Shown piece by piece: positions 24,620-33,690 of a DNA stretch of 64,000 bases. Made by a program: the position numbers and the translations under genes. The notes under the pieces are model-generated. The model saw only the letters and a program-made list of their open reading frames with translations, did not search any database and had not been told where the DNA came from. The stretch lies in contig NZ_LMPM01000003.1 in the NCBI RefSeq assembly GCF_001423845.1, forward strand, positions 248,001 to 312,000, read 5' to 3'. Positions within the stretch are counted from its first letter, which is position 1, and each line of letters begins with the position of its first letter. Origin of the DNA: Sphingomonas sp. Leaf357. GTDB lineage: Bacteria; Pseudomonadota; Alphaproteobacteria; Sphingomonadales; Sphingomonadaceae.

Positions 24620-26068
24620 TCAGGCGCTCTTCCAGAAGCTCGCCGGGCGGCTGAACAGCGACCCGCCCTGGTGATGCGCCGCCTTCAGCTTGTCGTCGCG
24701 CAGATAATGACGGAAAGCATCGAACGAGATCGGCCGGCTGATCAGATAGCCCTGCACCATGTCGCAGCCCATCACGGTCAGCAGCGCCATCGCCGCCTGC
24801 GTCTCGACCCCCTCGGCGGTCACTTCCATCTCCAGCGCGTGCGCCAGGTCGATCGTCGATCGCACGATCAGCGGATCGCGATTGCTGCTGGTCAGTTGAA
24901 GCACGAACATCTTGTCGATCTTCAGTTCGCGCGCCGGCAATTGCTTGAGATACGCGAGCGACGACAGGCCCGCGCCGTAATCGTCGATCGCGATGACGAT
25001 GCCGACATCGGCAAATTGCTGAAGGTGGCGGATGGCGATTTCGGGATCGCGGATCACCGCCGTTTCGGTGATCTCGAAGCCGATCTTAGCGCCTCCGTCC
25101 GTCACCATGGCGCAGGCCGCCTGCACGAAATCGCGCTCGGCGAGCAACTGCCCGGAAATGTTGATGAAGATCGTCAGGTCATGGCCCTCGGCGGCCAGCA
25201 CCTTCTGGTCGGCGATCACCTGATCGAGCGTCCACAAGGTCAGCGGCCCGATCTCGCCGATCTCTTCGGCCAGAGTGATGAAATCGCCCGGCAGGACCAG
25301 CCCGCGCGTCGGGTGCTGCCACCGCACCAGGGCCTCGGCACTGGAAATCTCCTGCCGGCGCACGTGCACCTTGGGCTGATATTGCAGGAACATCTCGCGA
25401 TTGGCGAGCGCGGGCCCGAGTTCGCGCGACAGTGTCAGCCGGTCGAACGCGGGCGTTCCGGCCGACAGATCGCGCACCACCGTGCGCTGATCGATCCGCG
25501 CCTGCTCCATCGCGGCTTCGGCCTCCTCGGCAAGCCGGACATCCTCGGTATTGCCGACCGGTGCTGCCGCGGCGGCGAACAGCATCTTCAGTTGATGCGC
25601 CTCGCCGTCCAGATCGAACGGCGCGCCGAACTCGTCGTTGAGCAGGACCAGCGCCGCATCGAGATCGTCGATCGTGTCGCCCTCGAACGTCAGTTCCAGC
25701 ACGGACCGTCCCACGATCGTCACCCGCGCGCTCGGCAACACTGCGGCGATGCGATCGCTGACATCGACCACCAACTGGTCGGCCCGCGAACATCCCAGGT
25801 GACGGCGCAGCGCCGCGAAATTCAGGATGTCGGTCATGCAGAGGAATTGCCACGCCCGAACCACCGGCCAGGGCAGACGATCCTCGTCCTGCAAGAGGAC
25901 CGGCGCCGCGCGGCGACGCGAAGCTACGCCTTTCGACGCCTGATCCGGCGCTTCCGCCACTGGCCCACCGGCTTGCGCACGCACGTCGTCGAGCGCGCTC
26001 GCGCCGATCGGCCGAGCGTGTCGCCGGGGTCCGTTATGCGGACCAACTGTTCTGGAAACGCAGGCCAT
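24620..26068 (-). CDS. EAL-domain cyclic-di-GMP phosphodiesterase
   Basis: Up to 482 residues; the start is uncertain because the first 75 residues are Arg/Ala-rich and may be untranslated. A better start may be the ATG of MTDILNFAALRRHL near residue 78. The N-terminal half resembles a degenerate GGDEF domain. The EAL domain (about 225-470) keeps its metal and catalytic residues: EAL, FINIS, FEITET, IAIDDYGAG, LKIDK, TAEGVET and QGYLISRP. It should break down c-di-GMP in the cytoplasm and promote motility over attachment. It lies 51 bases beyond the kinase start, on the same strand. Confidence 0.9.
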   Translation of the reverse strand: MACVSRTVGPHNGPRRHARPIGASALDDVRAQAGGPVAEAPDQASKGVASRRRAAPVLLQDEDRLPWPVVRAWQFLCMTDILNFAALRRHLGCSRADQLVVDVSDRIAAVLPSARVTIVGRSVLELTFEGDTIDDLDAALVLLNDEFGAPFDLDGEAHQLKMLFAAAAAPVGNTEDVRLAEEAEAAMEQARIDQRTVVRDLSAGTPAFDRLTLSRELGPALANREMFLQYQPKVHVRRQEISSAEALVRWQHPTRGLVLPGDFITLAEEIGEIGPLTLWTLDQVIADQKVLAAEGHDLTIFINISGQLLAERDFVQAACAMVTDGGAKIGFEITETAVIRDPEIAIRHLQQFADVGIVIAIDDYGAGLSSLAYLKQLPARELKIDKMFVLQLTSSNRDPLIVRSTIDLAHALEMEVTAEGVETQAAMALLTVMGCDMVQGYLISRPISFDAFRHYLRDDKLKAAHHQGGSLFSRPASFWKSA

Positions 26069-26213
26069 CGCGATACCGCTACCGCGCCACCCCTGAAGGA
26101 ACCCTTAAACGACCCCGAACGGGACACCGCACGCGCCGCCTTCCGATTGCCTTACGGTTAAAAATGCATTAAGAATTGTCGGCACTCGACTGAGTGTAAC
26201 AAGGGAGATAACC

Positions 26214-26267
26214 ATGCTGAAGTTTCTGCTTTCGCTCATCTACGGCGACAACGTTCGCCCCTGGTAA
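26214..26267 (+). CDS. Putative 17-residue peptide (MLKFLLSLIYGDNVRPW)
   Basis: An 18-codon ORF with AAGGGAG 8 bases before the ATG, one of the strongest ribosome sites in the window. The N-terminus is hydrophobic (LKFLLSLIY) and the end is GDNVRPW. It stands alone in the 463-base gap between the EAL gene and argE, both of which point left. A dyad lies just downstream. It could be a stand-alone small membrane peptide or the leader of a regulatory RNA. I do not recognise the peptide. Confidence 0.4.
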   Translation: MLKFLLSLIYGDNVRPW

Positions 26268-26276
26268 ATCAGGCAG

Positions 26277-26337
26277 TCGATCCGACGTCCAACAGAATCC
26301 TTCTATATTAGAAGCATTTAACGCGGCGTCGGATCGA
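26277..26337. repeat. Inverted repeat downstream of the small ORF
   Basis: TCGATCCGACG (26277-26287) pairs perfectly with CGTCGGATCGA (26327-26337). Inside the 39-base loop TTCTA-tat-TAGAA (26301-26313) forms a second short palindrome. There is no T-run, so it is not a simple terminator. Confidence 0.6.
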
Positions 26338-26531
26338 TACTTTCGGTCGGCACTCCCCGCAGGATCTGACCGGCGACTTTTTACGGACTGTCCGCCAATC
26401 GGCCGACAGTCCCGATTCGGTACTGCCTCGAACAAAGCGTCCGAAGCGGCTATTTTTCGAATAAACTTTTGTCAGCGCTTCGTGACCGCGCATCATCGGC
26501 GACGCCTCCTGCCGATCGCGTGACTTGCACT

Positions 26532-27692
26532 CTATCGCTGTGCCTCTGCCAGCCGCGCCATGAACGTCGCGCCGCGTTCCAGCTGCGCAACCTCCAGATA
26601 CTCGTCCGCCTGATGCGCCTGCTCGATCGAGCCGGGCCCGCAGATCACCACCGAGAAACCGCCGCCCTGGAACTGTCCGGCCTCCGAGGCATAGGCCACC
26701 ACGCGCGCCGGCCCGTTGTCGCCGGTCAACCGCCGCACCAGCAGCTCGGCTGCCCCATCGGGCTCCGGCGCGAAGCTCGGCGTCTGCGATCGTCGTACCA
26801 CCTCCACCCCGGCACCCTCGAACAGCGGCCCGATCCGTGCGCCTTCCGCTGCGCACGCCGCAATGAACGGCGCGACGATCGCGTCCGGGTCCATCCCCGG
26901 CAGCACGCGCAGATCGAAGACGAACATGCACTCGCGCGCCAGGATGTTCACCGCCGTCCCGCCATTGACCTGACCGATCGTCAACGTCGCATGTCGCGGG
27001 CAGAACGCCGAATGCGCATCGGCCTTCAGTGCCAGCGCATCCGCCAGATCGGCCAGCCGCGCCATTAGCCGCACCGCAACCATGTTCGCCGACACGCCGA
27101 GGTGCGTCAGGCTCGAATGCGCCTCATGCCCGCTCACCGTCACGCGCCAGGTCGAGATGCCTTTGTGCCCGCTCACCACCTCCATATTGGTCGGCTCGCC
27201 CACCACCACGGCGGCGGGCGGGGGCAGATCCCGCACCAGTTCGCGGATCATGCTCGGCGCGCCGAGACAGCCGACCTCCTCGTCATAGGAAAAGGCCAGA
27301 TGCACCGGCCGCGCACCGCTCAAGAACGCCGGCGCACCCGCCAAAGCGAGCGCGAGGAACGCCTTCATGTCGCACGTCCCGCGTCCGAACAGCCGATCGC
27401 CCCGGCGCGTCAGCGTGAAAGGGTCGCTCGTCCAGGGCTGGCCATCGACCGGCACGACATCGGTATGCCCCGAAAGCACCACGCCCCCCGGCACGCTAGG
27501 CCCGAGTGTCGCGTACAGATTGGCCTTGGAGCGATCCTCGTTGAACACCCGTGTCGCGTTGACGCCGAGCGGTGCCAGCACATGCTCGACATATTCGATC
27601 AGCCTGAGGTTCGAATCGCGAGACGTCGTATCGAACGCGATCAGCCGCTCGAGATGGCCGAGCGCGCTGGCGGTAAGATCATCCGGCGTCAT
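26532..27692 (-). CDS. argE: Acetylornithine deacetylase
   Basis: The ATG at 27692 (MTPDDLTASALGHLERL) gives 386 residues, typical for ArgE. Metal ligands are in SGHTDVVPV and GRGTCDMKAF, and the DEEVGC motif carries the catalytic glutamate pair. The M20 peptidase dimerisation domain sits in the middle. The enzyme converts N-acetylornithine to ornithine in the cytoplasm for arginine synthesis. It follows the monooxygenase gene on the same strand with a 25-base gap, although the two functions are unrelated. Confidence 0.92.
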   Translation of the reverse strand: MTPDDLTASALGHLERLIAFDTTSRDSNLRLIEYVEHVLAPLGVNATRVFNEDRSKANLYATLGPSVPGGVVLSGHTDVVPVDGQPWTSDPFTLTRRGDRLFGRGTCDMKAFLALALAGAPAFLSGARPVHLAFSYDEEVGCLGAPSMIRELVRDLPPPAAVVVGEPTNMEVVSGHKGISTWRVTVSGHEAHSSLTHLGVSANMVAVRLMARLADLADALALKADAHSAFCPRHATLTIGQVNGGTAVNILARECMFVFDLRVLPGMDPDAIVAPFIAACAAEGARIGPLFEGAGVEVVRRSQTPSFAPEPDGAAELLVRRLTGDNGPARVVAYASEAGQFQGGGFSVVICGPGSIEQAHQADEYLEVAQLERGATFMARLAEAQR

Positions 27693-27717
27693 GCCGGCGA
27701 CCCTAACCCCCAATCCC

Positions 27718-29205
27718 TCAGGCGTCGACCGTATCGCGCGATGCCACGCGCTTTGGCGCGGGATTGGAGAATTCCATCTCGGTGTCGACCGATCCGTATT
27801 TCAGCGTCACCAGGTCCTTGGCGTAATTCTGGTACAATTTCCACGGCTTGCGGTCGCCCTGCTTCGGGAATTTCTCCATCGCACGCGTGACGTAGCCGGA
27901 CGAGAAATCGAGGAACGGCTCGGCCTGCAAATCCTCGCCCGAGATGCGCGGCGTCGCCTGGCGCAACCCGCGCTTCGCCATCGTGTTGAGCAGACGGCAG
28001 ACATAGGCACAGGTCAGATCGGCCTTCAGCGTCCAGGACGCATTGGTATAGCCGAACGACGACGCCAGATTGGGCACGCCCGAATACATCATGCCCTTAT
28101 AGTTATACGTCTTCGCCAGATCGACCGGCGCGCCGTCCACATCGAACGCTACGTCACTGAGCAATTGCAGTTCCAGCCCGGTCGCCGTGACGACCACGTC
28201 GGCCGCAATCTCCTTGCCGCTTTCCAGCGCGATGCCGCCGGGCGTGAACCGCGCGATGCGATCGGTCACCACTTCGGCCGATCCGGCCTTGAGCGCATCG
28301 AACAGGTCGGCATCAGGCACCAGGCATAGCCGCTGGTCCCAGGGATTGTAGCGCGGCGTGAAATGCGTCGCGACATCGTAGTCCGGCCCAAGATGCTCGC
28401 GCACCATGCCGATGATCCGGTCCTTCACTTTTTCCGGCCGCCGCCGCGCCAGGCGGAAGAAGAACATCCCCCACAGCACGTTCTTCCAGCGCGTGATGCC
28501 ATAAGCGGTCTTTGCCGGCAGCTTGGCGCGCAGCCAGTTGGCGACCCCGTCCTCGCTCGGTCGCGACACGACATAGGTGGGCGATCGCTGCAGCATCGTG
28601 ACGTGCGCGGCGGTCTTCGCCATCTCCGGCACCAACGTCACCGCCGTCGCGCCGCTGCCGATCACCACGACCTTCTTGCCGGTGTAATCGAGGTCGCTCG
28701 GCCAATGCTGCGGATGAACGATCCGCCCGGCGAAATCCCCGGCACCGGCAAAGTCCGGCGTGTGGCCCTTGGCGTAATTATAATAGCCCGAGCACATGAA
28801 GAGGAAGTTGCAGGTATATCGCACCGGCCCGTCAGGCCCCTCGACGCTGACCGTCCAGCGTGCGTCCGGGGTCGACCAGGACGCCGCCTTTACGTGGCTG
28901 CGATACCGGATATGCCGGTCGATGCCATGCTCGCGCGCCGTCTCCTGCAGATACCGCAGGATCGAAGGACCGTCCGCGATCGCCTTCGCCTGGGTCCACG
29001 GCTTGAACGAATAGCCGAGCGTGTACATGTCCGAATCCGAACGGATACCGGGATAGCGGAACAGATCCCACGTGCCGCCAAGCTGCGGCCTTCCTTCGAG
29101 AATGACATAGGATCGGTCCGGCGCCAGCGTCTGGAGATGATACCCCGCGCCGATCCCCGATATCCCCGCCCCGACCACGACCACGTCGAAATGTTCAAGC
29201 GCCAT
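27718..29205 (-). CDS. Flavin monooxygenase, Baeyer-Villiger type (EthA-like)
   Basis: The ATG at 29205 has AGGAGAG upstream and gives 495 residues. The FAD-binding motif GAGISG is near residue 12, the NADPH-binding motif GSGATA near 185, and the Baeyer-Villiger fingerprint FAGRIVHPQHW lies between them. The sequence resembles the EthA-like branch, which oxidises ketones to esters and can act on thioamides. Natural substrate is unknown. Behind its start lies an intergenic repeat pair that separates it from tamB. Confidence 0.9.
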   Translation of the reverse strand: MALEHFDVVVVGAGISGIGAGYHLQTLAPDRSYVILEGRPQLGGTWDLFRYPGIRSDSDMYTLGYSFKPWTQAKAIADGPSILRYLQETAREHGIDRHIRYRSHVKAASWSTPDARWTVSVEGPDGPVRYTCNFLFMCSGYYNYAKGHTPDFAGAGDFAGRIVHPQHWPSDLDYTGKKVVVIGSGATAVTLVPEMAKTAAHVTMLQRSPTYVVSRPSEDGVANWLRAKLPAKTAYGITRWKNVLWGMFFFRLARRRPEKVKDRIIGMVREHLGPDYDVATHFTPRYNPWDQRLCLVPDADLFDALKAGSAEVVTDRIARFTPGGIALESGKEIAADVVVTATGLELQLLSDVAFDVDGAPVDLAKTYNYKGMMYSGVPNLASSFGYTNASWTLKADLTCAYVCRLLNTMAKRGLRQATPRISGEDLQAEPFLDFSSGYVTRAMEKFPKQGDRKPWKLYQNYAKDLVTLKYGSVDTEMEFSNPAPKRVASRDTVDA

Positions 29206-29291
29206 ATGCTCTCTCCTGCATACCCGATATTCCATTTATCGGTTGCGGAAAAGGACTTGGTTCTGCGAGCGACGAATGCCGCCATCTCGAC

Positions 29292-29398
29292 CGTCATCCC
29301 GGACTTGATCCGGGATCCAACGGGCCGCAGGCGAAACGCCAGATCACCGGATGCCGCCCAAACGGCTTATTGGACTCCGGATCAACTCCGTGATGACG
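29292..29398. repeat. Sphingomonad paired inverted repeat R1
   Basis: The left arm starts GTCATCCCGGACTTGATCC and its partner near 29,372-29,398 is an imperfect reverse complement. The left arm itself folds as ATCCCGGA-cttga-TCCGGGAT. It lies between the monooxygenase and tamB genes. Confidence 0.85.
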
Positions 29399-29412
29399 AG
29401 CGATGCGAAACT

Positions 29413-32400
29413 TTAGAAATCCTTCGAATACCGCACGCTCGCGCTCGACCCGCCGAACGAGCCCGCCTGCGACAACAGGCTCAAACTCTTGGTCAGCGCG
29501 ATCTGCAACTGCGTCGCGGTGAACCCGCGTGAGTCGGTGATGATCTCGACATAGATGTTGTTGGTCAGATACTTGCCCGCCGCGAGCGACGTGCCCCGGC
29601 CGGTCGCCTCGTCCGCGCCGAGGATGCGCAGGCGATCGAACCCGGTGGCCGAACGCAGCTTGCCGAGCGGGTTGAGCCCGCCGCCGCCCGAACCACGCAG
29701 CGAATTCAGCGCCGCCGCCAGCTGGATCGCTTCGGTCGCCGACAGGTTCGTCACCGACGATCCGAACAGCAGCCGGCTCAGCACCTCGTCCTGCGGCAAC
29801 GACGGCGTCGAGGTGAAGGCGATGACCGGCTTCTGCCCCGTGCCGCTGACGTTGATGTTGACCGTCACGCCGTTGGTGGTCGTGCTGGCGGTCAACGCGA
29901 TCTGCGGATCGGTCAGCGCACCGCCGTCGAAGCGGATGTCGCCGGACGTGATCTCGAAACGCTTGCCCGAGAAGGTGTACGTACCCCGCACCACTTGCAG
30001 GCGCCCGACCACCTTGGGCGCGGCCGACGTGCCGCCGATCCGCATGTCCATCTTCCATTCGGATTCCAGCCCCATGCCGCTGACGAACAACTGATTGTCC
30101 GCCCGCACGCGAAGATCGAGCTTGAACAGCCCGGCCGGAGCCGCCGCCGGACGGTCGGTCGGGCGCGTCACCAGATCGCTCTTGCGCCGCACGCCGGTCA
30201 ACTCCGGCACCTCGGCCTGGCCCTGCGTCACGATCTCGTAGCGTGCTTCCGGAATGATCAGGTCGCCCTTGATCAGCCCGCCGTCGCGCGCGTTGTTGCT
30301 GATCGCGATCGTGCCCGTCGCGGTCGCGCCCAGCGCGTCGCTGCGGGCGAGGCGCGCATTGTCCAGCTTCGCCTGGATGTCGATCGGGAAGCCTTCGGCC
30401 GACGAGAAGCCGACCGAACCCTGCGCCTGCACCGTGCCGTCGCCGGCCGTGGCCTGCAATTGCGTGATCTGGAGGCGCGTATTGTCGAACCGACCGGCGA
30501 GCTTCATGTTCGACAGCCGCGTGCCGTACACTTCGTTCTCGTAGGTGAGCTTGTCGGCGCGGATCACGCCGTTCAGCGTCGGCGCATCGACCCGCCCGCC
30601 GAAATCGGCGGCGACCGCAATGCCGCCGGTCAGCTGCTGCCGCGCCTGCCCCGCGAGACTGAACAGCACGCCCGCCGGACCGTTATAGCGGATGCCGCCG
30701 GAGAGCGGCCCGGCCATCAGACGGCTCGTCCACGCACCGCCGGCGCCCGGCTGTACCGTCGCGACCATCCGCCCGACCGTCGTCGCGCCTCGCTTGACCA
30801 AGGCGCGCGCATCCGCGCCGCCCGAGGCCAGCCGCCCGGCGAACTCGATATTCACCGGCTCGGACACGGCCGCCAGACTGGAGCGCGTGAAATTGCTGAT
30901 CGTCATCCGCGCATTGGCGGTCGGGAACGCCGCAGAACCGGCCTGGGCGAAATCGAGACTGCCGGTCGCCGTGCCGCCAAGGCCGAGGTTCGGCACCAGC
31001 GCATTGGCCATCGACAGGTCGAGCGTGTCGAGCCGAGCCTGCAAGGTCATGCCCCCCCCATTACGGCTGCCGTAACTGCCCGCGATCCGTGCCGACCCCT
31101 GGTCGAAATCGAGCCGCGTCGGCAGCAGGCGATAGGTCGCGCCCTCGATCTGGATCCGCGCCGGCGTACCCGTCTTGAAGCCGATGCCGTTCGCCCGGCC
31201 CTGCGCCGCGACCAGCCACAATTTCGGACTGAGCCGGGAATTGACCGCGATGTTGAACGGCACGCCGTTGGAACCGGTCGCCACAGCCTGTGCGGTGCCG
31301 GAGCCGCCGGCATAATCCACCTTCGCGCGCGCCGAGGATATCACCGTCGGGCCATAGCGCAGGTCCGCGACCTGCACGTCGGCCTTCACCGCCGGCTTGT
31401 CGTAGAGCACAACATTGGCGGCGATGATCGCGCGGCCGATCGTGAAATCCACGCTGCCGGGGATCTTCGCGGCATAGGCTCGCGCGGCGATGTCGGCGCG
31501 CTGGTACTTGCCCTGCGCGCCGAGATTGGCCGCGCCGGTGATGCCCGACCCGGCGAACTGGATGCGGCCGGCAAACGGTCCCGCCGGAAGTTGCTGCACC
31601 TTGCCGCTGAAATTCACGCCCGCGAACTTGGCCGCGCGGATGTCCACCGCCAGCACCGGGCTCGGCCGCACGATCACGTCGGCGGAGAACGGCCCATAGG
31701 TCGTGCCCCCGGTCGCGGAGACGGCGTAGGACGTGCCGTTCCCGCGCACCCGCGCCTCGAGATTGACCAGTCCGACGCCCACGCCCGGGCGCGGCGCGCG
31801 CAGCAGCACCACCGGCTGCGTCGCGCTGCCCGTCACCCGCGCCGTCAACGGCCCGTATGCGCTCGAATAGGCATCGGCATTGACCAGCAACGCGCCGGTC
31901 GGATCGTACCGCCCGGAGCCGTTCGTCACGCGGAATTGCGGCGCGTTCAGCCGCAGATTGCGGAACGTGATGATCCCGTTCGGATCGTAACCGATATCGG
32001 TGCGCACAATGGCGTTGCCGCCGAGGAAACTCGCCACGCCCGAATTGAAGATCCGGGACGTACGCGCCACCACGCGCCCGGTGATCCCGAACCCGCCCTG
32101 CGGCGCCGTCACCAGCTTGGCATCGGTCTGGATGTTCAGGATGCCGATGCTCTCGACACGGAAATTGTTCACCCGGCCGTTCAGGCCGCCGGTGTAGCGC
32201 CCGGTCTGCATGTTCGCCGCGATGATCGCGGTGGCGTCGATCCGCTTCGACCGGATGCGCAGATTGTCCGACAGGATGTTGACGCCCGAGATCGCGAAAT
32301 CGCCCTCGATCGCGACATTGTCGAGCAGATCGCCCGCTGCGGCAGCCAGCCCGGCGATGCGCCGCGCGCGCGCCTTGATCGGCACCAGGATATGGTTCGA

Positions 32401-33690
32401 ATCCACCTTGGCGAGGCCCGAGGCATAGAGATCGTCGACGCGCGTCTCGCCGAAACCGATGCTCTTCGCCTGCACGACATAGTTCACCGTCGGCGTCGCG
32501 AACGCGCCGTCCAGCACCACGCTCGCCGCCACGTCGCGCCCGTTGAGGTTGGGCAGGATCGCGCCCGGTGTCAGCAGTTTCGCATCGACCTTCAACTGCC
32601 CGAACCGGCTCGTCGCCAGATCGATCAGCCCCTGCCCCGCCACCGCCAGCGCATCCGACTTCAGCTGGAACTTCGTATCCACCTTGCGCTGGTCGAGCGT
32701 CGCGTCGATCGACAAATCGACCTGCGGCGCGGTGATCGCCGCCAGCGGATTCGTCGCGTCGGGCTTCTGGTTGCGGCCCGCGCGCACCTGCGCCACGCCC
32801 TCCGCCGGCGTGTCGGCGTACAGCGCCGGATGCGCATTCCCGCGCACCTTGAACGTGCCGTCATTGGCGGCGAGATCGAGATCGGCGAACGACTTGCCAC
32901 CCAGAGTCGCGACGGCCTTACCCTGCCAGGCCTTCCACGATCCCTTGCCCGAAACCGTCGCGTCCAGCGCCTGTTTCAGCCCGCCCATCGTCGCCACCAC
33001 GCCGGTCGCCGGTGCGGTCAGCCGCGCGTCCACGTCGAGCTTGTCCTGATCCGGCACCGCGTCCAGCTTCAGCGTCAGCCGGTCGCCACCCGCGATGCCC
33101 GGCCCGGTCAGCGCCATCGCGTTCGCGGTCAGCTGCGCCCGCGCATCCGCGATGTGCACGCCGCTGTCGAAGCGTACGACATGCGCCTGCCCCGTCACCG
33201 CCTTCATCATCACGAACCGATCGACCGTCAGCTTGCCGATATCGATGTCGAGGTCGGGCAGGTACGGCGCGTTCGGATCGCTCGGCACCGCCTTCAGCTC
33301 GGGCGACCGCTGCAACGTGATCAGCTTCGACCCGGCCGAGCGCACATCGACATGGTTCTTCAGGAACGCGAACGGCCGCCAGTCGACGTCGAGCCGTGGC
33401 GAGGTCAGGAACACGCCCTTGGGGTCGCTCACCCGCACGTCGGTCAACACCATCTTGCCGTAGATCGATCCGTCGATCCGCCCGACCTTGATGTTCAGCC
33501 CCGACGCCGTCTCGTACCCGCCGATATAATTGGCGATGATCCGCCGCCCCGGCGACGTGTTGACGCCCAGCACCAGCACCACCGCGAGCACCAGCACGCC
33601 GAGGATCGCGATGCCGATCCATTTCAGGATGCTCAGCCACACCGGGCGCTTGCCCGCCACGACGGTCTCGGAAACCTGCTCGTCGGCCAT
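29413..33690 (-). CDS. tamB: TamB / translocation and assembly module inner-membrane protein
   Basis: One thousand four hundred and twenty-five residues. An N-terminal membrane anchor (about 20-42) is followed by a very long beta-rich periplasmic rod and a C-terminal DUF490 domain, ending YSKDF. TamB bridges the two membranes and passes lipids or outer-membrane proteins to TamA. Its start overlaps the tamA stop by one base (TGATG), so the pair is coupled. The length fits alphaproteobacterial TamB. Confidence 0.93.
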   Translation of the reverse strand: MADEQVSETVVAGKRPVWLSILKWIGIAILGVLVLAVVLVLGVNTSPGRRIIANYIGGYETASGLNIKVGRIDGSIYGKMVLTDVRVSDPKGVFLTSPRLDVDWRPFAFLKNHVDVRSAGSKLITLQRSPELKAVPSDPNAPYLPDLDIDIGKLTVDRFVMMKAVTGQAHVVRFDSGVHIADARAQLTANAMALTGPGIAGGDRLTLKLDAVPDQDKLDVDARLTAPATGVVATMGGLKQALDATVSGKGSWKAWQGKAVATLGGKSFADLDLAANDGTFKVRGNAHPALYADTPAEGVAQVRAGRNQKPDATNPLAAITAPQVDLSIDATLDQRKVDTKFQLKSDALAVAGQGLIDLATSRFGQLKVDAKLLTPGAILPNLNGRDVAASVVLDGAFATPTVNYVVQAKSIGFGETRVDDLYASGLAKVDSNHILVPIKARARRIAGLAAAAGDLLDNVAIEGDFAISGVNILSDNLRIRSKRIDATAIIAANMQTGRYTGGLNGRVNNFRVESIGILNIQTDAKLVTAPQGGFGITGRVVARTSRIFNSGVASFLGGNAIVRTDIGYDPNGIITFRNLRLNAPQFRVTNGSGRYDPTGALLVNADAYSSAYGPLTARVTGSATQPVVLLRAPRPGVGVGLVNLEARVRGNGTSYAVSATGGTTYGPFSADVIVRPSPVLAVDIRAAKFAGVNFSGKVQQLPAGPFAGRIQFAGSGITGAANLGAQGKYQRADIAARAYAAKIPGSVDFTIGRAIIAANVVLYDKPAVKADVQVADLRYGPTVISSARAKVDYAGGSGTAQAVATGSNGVPFNIAVNSRLSPKLWLVAAQGRANGIGFKTGTPARIQIEGATYRLLPTRLDFDQGSARIAGSYGSRNGGGMTLQARLDTLDLSMANALVPNLGLGGTATGSLDFAQAGSAAFPTANARMTISNFTRSSLAAVSEPVNIEFAGRLASGGADARALVKRGATTVGRMVATVQPGAGGAWTSRLMAGPLSGGIRYNGPAGVLFSLAGQARQQLTGGIAVAADFGGRVDAPTLNGVIRADKLTYENEVYGTRLSNMKLAGRFDNTRLQITQLQATAGDGTVQAQGSVGFSSAEGFPIDIQAKLDNARLARSDALGATATGTIAISNNARDGGLIKGDLIIPEARYEIVTQGQAEVPELTGVRRKSDLVTRPTDRPAAAPAGLFKLDLRVRADNQLFVSGMGLESEWKMDMRIGGTSAAPKVVGRLQVVRGTYTFSGKRFEITSGDIRFDGGALTDPQIALTASTTTNGVTVNINVSGTGQKPVIAFTSTPSLPQDEVLSRLLFGSSVTNLSATEAIQLAAALNSLRGSGGGGLNPLGKLRSATGFDRLRILGADEATGRGTSLAAGKYLTNNIYVEIITDSRGFTATQLQIALTKSLSLLSQAGSFGGSSASVRYSKDF

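Noticed and set aside
22070..26161. Long plus-strand frames opposite the kinase and EAL genes
   Set aside because: Both minus-strand genes have ordered family motifs, while the plus-strand frames have none.
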